NCBI GenBank assembly: GCA_022566265.1
Contig: JADFJG010000009.1
Location: 1 to 49,230 of the forward strand
Direction of reading: 5' to 3'
Source of the DNA: Pseudomonadota bacterium
Lineage (GTDB): Bacteria > Pseudomonadota > Alphaproteobacteria > SMXQ01
Length of the DNA: 49,230 bases
This document shows, piece by piece, positions 8,124 through 15,887 of this stretch (position 1 is the first letter of the stretch; each line of letters starts with the position of its first letter). A model generated the notes under the pieces. It searched no databases. It was not told the origin of the DNA and saw nothing but the letters and a program-made list of their open reading frames with translations. Position numbers and translations under genes: made by a program.

Positions 8124-9512
8124 TCAAGCGTCCTTGGCGCCGGCGGGGGCGGATGCCGCCGGTAGGGTCAGCGCCACCCTGAGGCCGCCGAGGTCCGAAT
8201 CCCCGAGCGCGATGGCGCCACCGTAGAGATCGGCGATGTCGCGCACGATGGCCAGGCCGAGACCGGCGCCCGGCACCGACTCGTCCAGCCGTTCCCCGGG
8301 ATTGAGCACCGCCTCGCGCGCCTCCTTGGCAAGACCGGGGCCGTCATCATCGACGCTGAGGCGCAACAGGCCGTCCTTGACCGCGGCGCCGACGCGGACC
8401 TTCGCCTTCGCCCATTTGCAGGCATTGTCCATCAGGTTGCCGAGCATCTCCTCGAGGTCCTGGCGTTCGCCGCCGAAAGCGGCGCCGGGCCCGATGTCGA
8501 GGGCGATGTCGAGGCGGCGTTCGGCGTGGATGCGCTCCAGCGTGCGCAGCAGGCTCTCGGCGGCGGGCATGACTTCGGTCCGGGCGCCAAGCACGTTGCG
8601 CGCCGCCGCGGTGCGGGCGCGGCTCAGATGATGGTCGATGTGGCGTTGCATGACCGCCGCCTGACGCACCGCGGTTTCGGCCAGCGATCCCTCGACCCCG
8701 GCGGCCTCGTTGCCGAGCACGGCAAGCGGCGTCTTCAAGGCATGGGCGAGATTACCGACATGGGTCCGGGCGCGCTTGAGCACCGCCGCGTTTTGCTCCA
8801 GCAGAGCATTAATTTCCGTCGCCAATGGATCGATTTCAGTCGGGAATTCCCCCTCCAGACGATGCGCCGATCCGGAGCGGATGGCGCCCAGCGCCGCCTC
8901 GATCCTGGCCAGCGGCCTGAGCCCGTAACGGACCTGCACGAAAACGGCGATGACCAGGACGAGGCCGAGCGCCGCCAGCGACCAGGACAGCGCCGCATTG
9001 AAGGCGGCGATATCGGCGTCCATCGCCGCGATATCGCCGGCGATGGTATAGATATAGCTCTGCTCCGAACCGGGAAGGGAGATCGTCCTTTGCAACACGC
9101 GAATGGTCCTTCTTCCCGGACCGGTGATCTCGAACGTCACTGTCCCTTCGCCGCCGCCGGCGGCGCCCGCGTCCCGGATCGTGAGCGCCTGGTCCCAGAG
9201 CGAGCGTGAACGCTGGACCGGGCCGCTGGCGTCGGCGATCTGCCAATACCATCCCGAGAAGGGCTGGCGGAACCTCGAGCTCGGCGGTGTTTGAGTGAGG
9301 CGCAGGGTATTGCCGGGTCCGATCTCGCTGACGGCGACGAAGGCCTCGATCAGGACGTTGAGGCGGGAGTCGAAACCGCGCTCGACGGAATCGGTGAACA
9401 GGGCCGACAACAGGTAGCCGCCCGCCGCCAGGGCCGCCGCGATCCACAGCCCGGCGCCAAGAACCAGGCGGACGGCGAGGGATTTGGGTCGCAATCTTGA
9501 TTTAGGGCGCAT
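8124..9512 (-). CDS. Sensor histidine kinase, PhoQ-like
   Basis: The 462-residue inner-membrane kinase has a first membrane helix at about 13-39, a periplasmic sensor region at about 40-175, a second helix at about 176-194 and a HAMP-like linker beginning RYGLRPLARIEAAL. The phosphorylated histidine is H257 in NLAHALKTPL. The ATP-binding domain shows the N box (NLMDNACKWA, N363), G1 (VDDDGPGL) and G2 (GAGLGLAIV). The HALKTPL box and the layout resemble PhoQ-type kinases. It overlaps the response regulator gene by 11 bp and is the last gene of the operon. The stimulus is unknown; the PepSY partner suggests an envelope or ion signal, by inference. Confidence 0.92.
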   Translation of the reverse strand: MRPKSRLRPKSLAVRLVLGAGLWIAAALAAGGYLLSALFTDSVERGFDSRLNVLIEAFVAVSEIGPGNTLRLTQTPPSSRFRQPFSGWYWQIADASGPVQRSRSLWDQALTIRDAGAAGGGEGTVTFEITGPGRRTIRVLQRTISLPGSEQSYIYTIAGDIAAMDADIAAFNAALSWSLAALGLVLVIAVFVQVRYGLRPLARIEAALGAIRSGSAHRLEGEFPTEIDPLATEINALLEQNAAVLKRARTHVGNLAHALKTPLAVLGNEAAGVEGSLAETAVRQAAVMQRHIDHHLSRARTAAARNVLGARTEVMPAAESLLRTLERIHAERRLDIALDIGPGAAFGGERQDLEEMLGNLMDNACKWAKAKVRVGAAVKDGLLRLSVDDDGPGLAKEAREAVLNPGERLDESVPGAGLGLAIVRDIADLYGGAIALGDSDLGGLRVALTLPAASAPAGAKDA

Positions 9513-10215
9513 CCTGGGCGCCCTCTTTCGCGCCCGCGCCTTCGGCGTCCTTTTCCTCCGCCGCCACCAGGCGATAACCGAGGCCGCGCACCGTCTCGAT
9601 GAAGTCGCCGCCGATCTTCTTGCGCAAGCGCCCGACGAAGACCTCGATGGTGTTGGAGTCGCGGTCGAAATCCTGGCTGTAGAGATGCTCGGTCAACTCG
9701 GTGCGGGAGACGACCTGGCCCTGGTGATGCATGAGATAGGACAGCAGCCGGAATTCCTGGGCGGTGAGCTTGACCGGCGCGCCATCGAGGGCGACCCGGC
9801 CCCGGGAGGTGTCGAGCGTCAACGGACCGCAGCTAAATTCGGCTGAAGCGTGGCCGGCGGCACGGCGGATCAGGGCCCGCAAGCGCGCCAGCACCTCTTC
9901 CATCTGAAAGGGCTTGGTCACGTAATCGTCGGCGCCGGCATCGAAACCCGTGACCTTCTCGCTCCAGCGCCCGCGCGCGGTGAGGAGCAGCACCGGCATG
10001 TCGCGCCCGGCGCCCCGCCAGCGCTCGAGCACCGTCAGCCCGTCGATAACGGGCAGGCCGAGGTCGAGGAGGACGGCGTCATAGGGCTCGGTATCGCCGA
10101 GGAAATGGCCTTCCTCGCCGTCGGCCGCGAGGTCGACGACGTAGCCGGCGTCACCGAGCGCCGCCTCGAGCTGGCGCGCCAGGTCGGGATCATCTTCGAC
10201 GACGAGGATGCGCAT
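9502..10215 (-). CDS. OmpR/PhoP-family response regulator
   Basis: The start ATG at 10215 (MRILVVEDD) follows GGAGG; a longer reading from 10245 is less likely. The 237-residue protein has a receiver domain with acidic pocket E7-D8-D9, phospho-acceptor D51 (AVLLDLGLP), T79 and K101 (VTKPF). A winged-helix DNA-binding domain follows (LTLDTSRGRVAL to TVRGLGYRLV). It would be phosphorylated by the downstream kinase and regulate transcription. Its 5' end overlaps the PepSY gene by 26 bp and its 3' end overlaps the kinase gene, so the three are one operon. Confidence 0.94.
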   Translation of the reverse strand: MRILVVEDDPDLARQLEAALGDAGYVVDLAADGEEGHFLGDTEPYDAVLLDLGLPVIDGLTVLERWRGAGRDMPVLLLTARGRWSEKVTGFDAGADDYVTKPFQMEEVLARLRALIRRAAGHASAEFSCGPLTLDTSRGRVALDGAPVKLTAQEFRLLSYLMHHQGQVVSRTELTEHLYSQDFDRDSNTIEVFVGRLRKKIGGDFIETVRGLGYRLVAAEEKDAEGAGAKEGAQDAP

Positions 10216-10537
10216 CACGCGGCCTCCGTCTATGTCCGCGCACATCCATCACCTTGCCCGTCCTTGCATTCACGGTGAGGAGGATCACGCGGCCCTCCGG
10301 GTTGAGCAGCTTCACGCGGTATCGCCAATGGGCGGAATTGGCGCCAGGCCTGATCAGCCGGGCATCGAGGACCCGGCCCGGGAACCGCCGGTTTATACCG
10401 GCGAGTATATCGCTGAGCGGCCGGACGTGACCGGCCCGCACCGCGTCGCGCGCGCGGTCATGATCGGAAGCCACGGCCGGCGGGGCCGAAAATCCGAGGA
10501 AAACCGCCAAAATCGATATCAGGAGTAATGCGCGCAC
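10190..10537 (-). CDS. Secreted PepSY-like protein
   Basis: The 115-residue protein starts with a signal peptide (MRALLLISILAVFLGF, cleavage probably after AVAS). The mature part carries one PepSY-like unit: a helix (PLSDILAGINRRFPGRVLDA) followed by strands (WRYRVKLLN, VILLTVNARTGKVMDV). Small PepSY proteins are periplasmic and often precede two-component genes in alphaproteobacteria. It is the first gene of the operon and overlaps the response regulator start. A role in sensing or inhibiting periplasmic proteases is known for some family members but is only a guess here. Confidence 0.82.
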   Translation of the reverse strand: MRALLLISILAVFLGFSAPPAVASDHDRARDAVRAGHVRPLSDILAGINRRFPGRVLDARLIRPGANSAHWRYRVKLLNPEGRVILLTVNARTGKVMDVRGHRRRPRDAHPRRRR

Positions 10538-10658
10538 GAAGCGAATCTAAGGCCTTCTATATGAACGCGTGATGAACATGGCGCTCAGCATCGGTTCAGC
10601 CACCCTACGCCATATTGGCGATACTTTGAACCAACGCGATGCAACGGAGGCAAGAGCC

Positions 10659-11066
10659 ATGAAACGCGCGATCCTGTTTACCGCCATCACCGCCCTCATA
10701 CTGGGCATGTCCGGGCTCCGGCCCGCCGAGGCCGCGGGCGCCCTCAATCATGGTGCCCGGCTGACGGTTAAAATCTTCACGCCGGGGTCGGTGCAAAAGG
10801 CCCACCACCGTAGCTACAGCCGCGGCCGGGATTACCGGTTCAGCCGCAGCCGGAGCTACCGTAAGTTCAGCCCCGGCCGGAGCTACCGTAAGTTCAACCC
10901 CGGCCGGAGCTACCGTAAGTTCAACCCCGGCCGGAGCTACCGTAGTTTCAGCCCCGGCCGGAGCTACTACCGCCGATTCTCGGGCGCCGTCGTGACTCGA
11001 GGGTACCGGCATCGGTGGCCTGGCTACGGCGGCCGCCAGTTCAGCCAACGGCGCAATCACCGTTAG
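10659..11066 (+). CDS. Secreted Arg/Ser/Tyr-rich repeat protein
   Basis: The start ATG at 10659 follows GGAGG at 10646-10650. The 135-residue product has a signal peptide (MKRAILFTAITALILGMSG, likely cut near AEAAGA). The mature protein is very basic and dominated by the nine-residue repeat SYRKF(S/N)PGR, four copies, with degenerate copies before and after (RDYRFSRSR, SYYRRFSG). No known domain is recognised. Strongly basic, tyrosine-rich secreted repeats could bind polysaccharide, nucleic acid or the envelope, but nothing in the sequence settles this. It is divergent from the PepSY operon. The stop codon lies at the edge of a dispersed motif (TAGAGCGCTATCCG). Confidence 0.75.
   Translation: MKRAILFTAITALILGMSGLRPAEAAGALNHGARLTVKIFTPGSVQKAHHRSYSRGRDYRFSRSRSYRKFSPGRSYRKFNPGRSYRKFNPGRSYRSFSPGRSYYRRFSGAVVTRGYRHRWPGYGGRQFSQRRNHR
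10854..10961 (+). repeat. 27-bp in-frame tandem repeat, four copies
   Basis: Four head-to-tail units start at 10854, 10881, 10908 and 10935. Each encodes SYRKFxPGR or a one-residue variant (SYRSFSPGR in the last). Units differ by only one to three bases, so expansion was recent or is kept uniform by recombination. A partial fifth unit begins at 10962. Confidence 0.93.
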
Positions 11067-11077
11067 AGCGCTATCCG
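11064..11077 (+). repeat. Dispersed motif TAGAGCGCTATCCG, copy 1
   Basis: The 14-base motif starts with the TAG stop codon of the repeat-protein gene and is followed by ACCAGATGG. An identical 14-mer lies at 13264-13277, again starting with a TAG stop. Similar GCGCTATCC-containing intergenic repeats are known in alphaproteobacteria. Confidence 0.55.
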
Positions 11078-11197
11078 ACCAGATGGAACGGCGCGGGCCC
11101 CGTGCCCATATAGCACCCAGACAGATAGACGGCGGGTGCGACCATGGACACGGGGCGCGCGCGCGTCTGCCTCCCAAGTAACCAAAAGTGGGCGATC

Positions 11198-11938
11198 ATG
11201 AGAAGCAGGGCACTCGGCGGGGCATTCACGGCGGCACTGAGCTTGGCGGTCCTCGGGCTGACGGCGGCGACTGTCTTTGCCGATCACACCGACCGGCTGG
11301 AGGAAGGTTTTCCCCTCAACCAGATCCCCCTCGCGCTTCCCGAGGGGGACGACGCCGAAATCCGCCTCGTCCTCGTCATCTCCGGGGGCACGGTATACGC
11401 CGCGCGCGTTACCGCCGTCGATGCCGAGAGCCAGGACCGCTTCCGAGGCTTGCGAAATCTGCCCTATATCGGTCACTTTTTCTCGGACACTTACGACGCC
11501 GGCGATTTCAAGCCCGAAAGCCGGATCGGGGCCGCTTATATTCGCGGCTCCGCCCTGATGGTCGACCTCGGCCCCGTCGCCGGCGGGTCCCCGGCCGAAG
11601 CGGCCACCGGCGACGATATCGGGGCAGAGCAACGAGCCGCCATGTGGAGGCGGCTGGGCGAACTCGGCGAGGGACGCGGCGGCAAGAAGGCGAGAACCAT
11701 CGACCTTCCCTTATCCCTGCCGGGTGCGGCGGCGCCGAATGTTCTCGCGGTGGTCAACGGAGAGTTCAAATATCCGCTGGATGCCGATGAATTCTACCGC
11801 GCCGACGCCACCTCCGGGGCTTCCCCGCCGATCGGGCCCGAGGCCCTGAGGGCGCTGTTCGATAAGCCGGCCGGGGTGGCCTATCTCAGGAAAGACGAAG
11901 TGGTCGTGCTCATCCCCCCGACCATCTTCAAGGATTAG
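11198..11938 (+). CDS. Secreted protein of unknown function
   Basis: The family is not recognised. The chosen start (11198) gives 246 residues with a signal peptide (MRSRALGGAFTAALSLAVLG, cut near VFADHTD); an ATG at 11144 would add 18 residues ahead of it. The ribosome site is weak for both. Two short segments recall the end of secretins, outer-membrane pores of secretion systems: GLRNLPYIGHFF at about 90-101 and the C-terminal DEVVVLIPPTIF. The gap between them is larger than in secretins and the N-domains are absent, so this is at best a degenerate relative. It is upstream of the aminotransferase-fold gene with a 92-bp gap. Confidence 0.6.
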   Translation: MRSRALGGAFTAALSLAVLGLTAATVFADHTDRLEEGFPLNQIPLALPEGDDAEIRLVLVISGGTVYAARVTAVDAESQDRFRGLRNLPYIGHFFSDTYDAGDFKPESRIGAAYIRGSALMVDLGPVAGGSPAEAATGDDIGAEQRAAMWRRLGELGEGRGGKKARTIDLPLSLPGAAAPNVLAVVNGEFKYPLDADEFYRADATSGASPPIGPEALRALFDKPAGVAYLRKDEVVVLIPPTIFKD

Positions 11939-12030
11939 CAAGCCCCCACGGGTGGCGTAAAACCGTTTCGCGCCGGCAATGGGTACTGATACCATTGCCA
12001 ACTCACCCACAGTCGGAGCGAAAGAGCGTC

Positions 12031-13266
12031 ATGACCGTCACCATCGAGCAAAACACTTCGGCGATGGACTCCGATGTCGATCCGGCCGAGAAGATCGCCC
12101 GCGCGCGCGCCGATTATCCGGGTGCGCGGAAATGGACCTATGCCAATGCCGCCCAGTTCGGCGTGCTGTCGGAGGCCAGCCGCGCCGCCATCGCCTCGGT
12201 CGTCGATGGACAGGTGAGCGGCGATGCCCTCAAGGACGACTGGTGGGCCTTGGCGGCCAGCGCCAAGAGCCGCTTTGCCCGCCTGATAAACGCGCGCGAG
12301 GCGGAGATCGCATACACCAAGAACGTGTCGGAGGGGCTGAACATCATCGCCAACGCCATGCCCTGGCGCGACGGCGACAACGTCGTCCTCTGCCCCGAGT
12401 TGGAGCATCCCAACAACGTCTACGCCTGGCTGAACCTGAAAAAGCGCGGTGTCGAGATGCGCCTGGTGCCGGGAAGGAATGGCGATATCGATGCCGGCCC
12501 GATGATCGAGGCGATCGATCGGCGAACCCGCGTCGTCACCGTCTCCACCGTGACCTTCACGCCGGGATTCCGCACCGACATCGCGGCGCTCGGCAAGGCA
12601 TGCCGTCAACGGGACGTGTTTTTCCTGGTCGACGCCGTCCAGAGCACCGGCGTGCTCGAGACCAATGTCGAGGCTTCCCTGATCGACGGGCTGGCGACGT
12701 CTTCGGCCAAGGGGCTGCTCGGCATCGGCGGCCTGGGGTTCCTCTACTGCCGGTCGGCGTGGATCGGCCGGTTGGAGCCGGCCTATCTCGCCCGGTTCAG
12801 CGTCGATGTGCCCGGCGCCCATGAGTCCGAGATGTCGGGCGAGGATTACCACCTGATGGCGGATGCCCGGCGCTTCGAGGTGGGAAACTACAATTGGGCG
12901 GGCATCGCCGCGGTCGATGCCTCGCTCCAGAGGCTGCTCGAGCTCGGGCCCCGGCATATCGAAGCCCATGTCGTCGGGCTGGCGACGGACCTCGCCCAGG
13001 GCCTCGGCGAACTCGGCCTGGCGGTGACATCGCCACCGGCGGGAAGGCCGAGATCCCACATCGTCACCGTCGGCACCCTTAGCGCCAGAGGCGCCCAGGC
13101 GACGAACGATCGGCGCCTCAACGACATCGCCCGGCATTTGAAGGCGGAACGGGTGAAGTTCTCCATCCGCCGCGGCCTGCTTCGCTTCGGCTTTCACCTC
13201 TACAACAATGGCGAGGACGTAGACAGGATCGTGACGCTGGCGCGCGAAGCCCTGGCCAAGGGCTAG
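12031..13266 (+). CDS. Class V aminotransferase-fold PLP enzyme
   Basis: The start ATG at 12031 (MTVTIEQ) is preceded by GAAAGAG; a TTG at 11995 is less likely. The 411-residue protein has the fold of cysteine desulfurases and related lyases: the cofactor-contact segment NVSEGLNIIANAM, the aspartate under the pyridine ring in FFLVDAVQSTG, and the Schiff-base lysine in TSSAKGLLGIGG. The cysteine loop that marks SufS/IscS desulfurases is not apparent (FSIRRGLLRFGFHLYNN stands in the C-terminal region), so cysteine desulfurase activity is unlikely. The substrate is unknown. It is a different gene from sufS at 31668. The stop lies in the second copy of the TAGAGCGCTATCCG motif. Confidence 0.85.
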   Translation: MTVTIEQNTSAMDSDVDPAEKIARARADYPGARKWTYANAAQFGVLSEASRAAIASVVDGQVSGDALKDDWWALAASAKSRFARLINAREAEIAYTKNVSEGLNIIANAMPWRDGDNVVLCPELEHPNNVYAWLNLKKRGVEMRLVPGRNGDIDAGPMIEAIDRRTRVVTVSTVTFTPGFRTDIAALGKACRQRDVFFLVDAVQSTGVLETNVEASLIDGLATSSAKGLLGIGGLGFLYCRSAWIGRLEPAYLARFSVDVPGAHESEMSGEDYHLMADARRFEVGNYNWAGIAAVDASLQRLLELGPRHIEAHVVGLATDLAQGLGELGLAVTSPPAGRPRSHIVTVGTLSARGAQATNDRRLNDIARHLKAERVKFSIRRGLLRFGFHLYNNGEDVDRIVTLAREALAKG

Positions 13267-13277
13267 AGCGCTATCCG
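13264..13277 (+). repeat. Dispersed motif TAGAGCGCTATCCG, copy 2
   Basis: This copy is identical to 11064-11077 and likewise begins with the TAG stop codon of the upstream gene. It lies in the 24-bp gap between two convergent genes. Confidence 0.55.
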
Positions 13278-13290
13278 GCTTGGCGTGCGC

Positions 13291-13824
13291 TCAATCCGCC
13301 GGCGGGGTTTTCGCGCCGGCGCCCAGTTCCAGTTGCATCAACACGGAATCCAGCCAGCGCCCGTGCTTGTAGCCGACGTCCTTGAGCGTGCCGGCGTGGC
13401 TGAACCCTACGGACGCGTGCAGGCCGATCGAGGCGTCGTTGGCGGAATCACCGATGACGGCGACCAGCTGGCGCTTGCCCACGGCCTCGCAGGCCGAGAT
13501 CAATGCCTCGAGCAGCATTCGCCCGACGCCACGGCGCGCCGCCCAGTCGGCGACGTAAACCGTGCTCTCTACCGTCGAGCAATAGGCGGGACGCGCCCGG
13601 TAGGGACCGGCGCAGGCGAAGCCCGCGACCGCGCCGTCGAGCTCCGCCACAAGGTAAGGAAGGCCGGAGTCGAGGATCTCTTGGCGACGGCGCGCCATCT
13701 CGGCCTCGCCGGGCGGGTCGAGCTCGAAGGAGGCGACACCGTGGCGCACATGATGGGCGTAAATGGCCGAGATACGCGCCACGTCCTCGGACCGGGAAGG
13801 TCGGATAGAGGGAACGGAAGACAT
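13291..13824 (-). CDS. GNAT N-acetyltransferase, phosphinothricin acetyltransferase-like
   Basis: The 177-residue protein has the GNAT fold, with the acetyl-CoA pyrophosphate loop RRGVGRMLLEALI (about 100-112). The N-terminal IRPSRSEDVARISAIYAHHV, the VESTVYVADWAARRGVG segment and the SIGLHASVGF motif match the phosphinothricin/methionine-sulfone acetyltransferase group (Pat/MddA/YncA). Such enzymes acetylate the alpha-amino group of glutamate analogues or methionine derivatives. It starts 20 bases after the end of the solute-binding protein gene on the same strand, so it is probably co-transcribed with it. The natural substrate is not known. Confidence 0.88.
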   Translation of the reverse strand: MSSVPSIRPSRSEDVARISAIYAHHVRHGVASFELDPPGEAEMARRRQEILDSGLPYLVAELDGAVAGFACAGPYRARPAYCSTVESTVYVADWAARRGVGRMLLEALISACEAVGKRQLVAVIGDSANDASIGLHASVGFSHAGTLKDVGYKHGRWLDSVLMQLELGAGAKTPPAD

Positions 13825-13844
13825 TCAGCGCGCTTGGCGGTGCC

Positions 13845-15764
13845 TCAGCCCGCCTCGAACCAGAAGCTGTCCGGTTTGTAGACGCCGAAATAAGCCGTCG
13901 GGCTCCAACTGTAGATACCCTTGACCGGAACATTCTTCAGCTTGTTGTTGACCACGACCGGCTGAGGCACCCCGCCGATCAGGCCGATGGTGAACACCTC
14001 TCGCGCGTGGATTTCCAGCATCCGGCGCCATATATCCTCCCGCTGTTTCACACTCGCCGCGCCCAGCCAGGCCCGGTGAAGCTCCGCCAGCTCCTTCACC
14101 GCCGGAAGGTCCGGCTCGGTGCCGGCTTTACCATTGGTCTCGTAGTAGCGCCCCCATTTCGGCCACTGCAGCTGATACTGGTTCGACGGCGCCAGTTCGG
14201 CCGGGTCCATCAAGGCGTTCGCCAACCCGTTGCCGAGGCCGCTCCAGATCGACACCAGGGTCTCACCCGACATCACCCGATTGCGGAACACCTCGCGCTG
14301 GCTCGGCTTGGTGAACAGCTTGATGCCGATTTTGCGCCAGGTATCGCGCACCAGTTCCAGCAGGTCCGCCTGTTCCGAGGACTGGCTTGCGGTTTCGACG
14401 ATCAGATTCATCGGCTGGCCGTTGGGCAGCGAGCGAATACCGTCGGAATCCTTTTTCGTCAGACCGATCTCGTCGAGCAGCGCGTTGGCCCGCTTGAGAT
14501 CGTACTTGGCCCAGCTATCGCGGTATTCGGGCTTGTAAAGTGGGCTTTGCGGCAGCACCGAGTTGTTGCCGCCGATGGCCAGCCCGTAATACATGACCTG
14601 GTTGATTTCCTCGCGGTTGACCGCCAGCGAAAGGGCCCGGCGGAAACGCACATCGCGCAGGATCGGCGACCACACCGGGTCGGTGGCATTCAAATTGATA
14701 TAGAGCGCGAGATGGGCGCCCTTGGTCGAGCCCCAAAGGCGGACCGTGTATCCGCTGCGCTTCTCGTTCGCCTTCAGGAAGGTGTAATCGGAAAAATGGA
14801 TATGCCGCGCCTGGAGGTCCGAATCGCCGGCCGCCGTCTTGGCGGGGATGAGTCTGCCGCTGGCGATAGCCATATGGACCCGGTCGATATAAGGCAGCTG
14901 CCGGCCTTCGGTATCGACCCGGTGATAATAGGGGTTTCGCGTGAAGACGAACCGCTGCGAGGGTCCCCGCGTGAGGTTCATCCAGGGCTGCAAGGTGGGG
15001 AGGTCGGGATTGTCGAACCGGTACAGATTGTCCTTCTGGTTGTGCAACGCGGCCCAGTTGTGAAAACGCATCCGCTTGGCGAGCGCCACGAGCCGCGCCG
15101 GCGCCGTGTAGCGGTTGTGAAACCGTTTGAGATAGTGCGCCGGGCGGTAGATGAACAGCGGCGACGGCGCCGCCAGCTTGGGCAGGAAATGCGGGTTGGG
15201 CTTTGACCAGCTATAGCGGACCGTGGTCTCGTCCACGACCTCGAAGCGGGGCGATTCACCATCGACCAACAAGACCTTGTGCGGCCCGCCCGGCGAGAGC
15301 TCGCGGTTGTTGGCGACATCTTCCCAGTAATAGCGGAAATCCTCGGACGTGAAGGGACGCCCATCGGACCATTTATGCCCTGGTCTCAGATGCAGGGTAA
15401 ATATCCGGCCGTCCTTGACATCGACGCGCTCGAGGATATCGGGGACGATTTCGAATTCCGGGTTATAGGCCACTAGGCGGGCATAGCCGTAGATCACCAT
15501 CATCCGGGTATCCCGCGCCCTCCCCATCAGCAGCCTGAGGGTACCGCCATATTTTCCCAGGCTTTGTCCCCGCGCCGCCAGGTCCGCGACCGCGGGCGTG
15601 GCGGGCAGGCGCTTTTCGACCGGCGGCAGATCGCCGGCGGCGACCGAATGGGCAAGGAAAAGGGGCTCCTTGTATTGGCCGGGGTATTGGGCCGACGCGC
15701 CCCGGGCGAAGCCGGCGGCCAATGCGGCGGCCAACAACGCCACGACGAAGGTTCGACTAAGCAT
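13845..15764 (-). CDS. Peptide/nickel-type (family 5) ABC solute-binding protein
   Basis: The start ATG at 15764 gives a clean signal peptide (MLSRTFVVALLAAALAAG, cut after GASAQ); an upstream ATG at 15809 is possible. The 639-residue periplasmic protein shows the family 5 signature region (LGKYGGTLRLLMG, then FTLHLRPGHKWSDGRPFTSE) and the later FRRALSLAVNREEINQVMYY. The length is at the upper end for oligopeptide-binding proteins. No permease or ATPase genes lie nearby, so it is an orphan that would have to use a distant transporter. It lies between an asparagine-synthetase-like gene and an acetyltransferase gene on the same strand. The ligand is probably a peptide or modified amino-acid derivative, by inference. 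Confidence 0.88.
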   Translation of the reverse strand: MLSRTFVVALLAAALAAGFARGASAQYPGQYKEPLFLAHSVAAGDLPPVEKRLPATPAVADLAARGQSLGKYGGTLRLLMGRARDTRMMVIYGYARLVAYNPEFEIVPDILERVDVKDGRIFTLHLRPGHKWSDGRPFTSEDFRYYWEDVANNRELSPGGPHKVLLVDGESPRFEVVDETTVRYSWSKPNPHFLPKLAAPSPLFIYRPAHYLKRFHNRYTAPARLVALAKRMRFHNWAALHNQKDNLYRFDNPDLPTLQPWMNLTRGPSQRFVFTRNPYYHRVDTEGRQLPYIDRVHMAIASGRLIPAKTAAGDSDLQARHIHFSDYTFLKANEKRSGYTVRLWGSTKGAHLALYINLNATDPVWSPILRDVRFRRALSLAVNREEINQVMYYGLAIGGNNSVLPQSPLYKPEYRDSWAKYDLKRANALLDEIGLTKKDSDGIRSLPNGQPMNLIVETASQSSEQADLLELVRDTWRKIGIKLFTKPSQREVFRNRVMSGETLVSIWSGLGNGLANALMDPAELAPSNQYQLQWPKWGRYYETNGKAGTEPDLPAVKELAELHRAWLGAASVKQREDIWRRMLEIHAREVFTIGLIGGVPQPVVVNNKLKNVPVKGIYSWSPTAYFGVYKPDSFWFEAG

Positions 15765-15811
15765 CTGCCGTCTCAAGACCCGATCCCCAGGATTAACCCT
15801 ATCCGTCATGC

Positions 15812-15862
15812 CCACCAGATTCCCGGCGCCACCAGATTCCCGGGGCCACCAGAATCCCGGGG
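15812..15862. repeat. 17-bp tandem repeat, three copies
   Basis: Units of CCACCAGATTCCCGGGG, with one or two base changes, start at 15812, 15829 and 15846. They fill the gap between the asparagine-synthetase-like gene and the solute-binding protein gene. Seventeen is not a multiple of three, and the repeat lies outside the preferred coding start. Confidence 0.85.
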
Positions 15863-15887
15863 CCAACGGTGTCGGCCGGGCACGGAG

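Noticed and set aside
7459-8226. Plus-strand frame of 255 codons over arfB
   Set aside because: It is out of frame with the clear GGQ protein and has no ribosome site.
12031-13266. Reading the class V aminotransferase-fold protein as a second cysteine desulfurase
   Set aside because: The catalytic cysteine loop typical of SufS/IscS is not seen; sufS is clearly present at 31668.
14007-15206. Open frame of 399 codons opposite the solute-binding protein
   Set aside because: It is a shadow of a well-supported gene and has no recognisable product.
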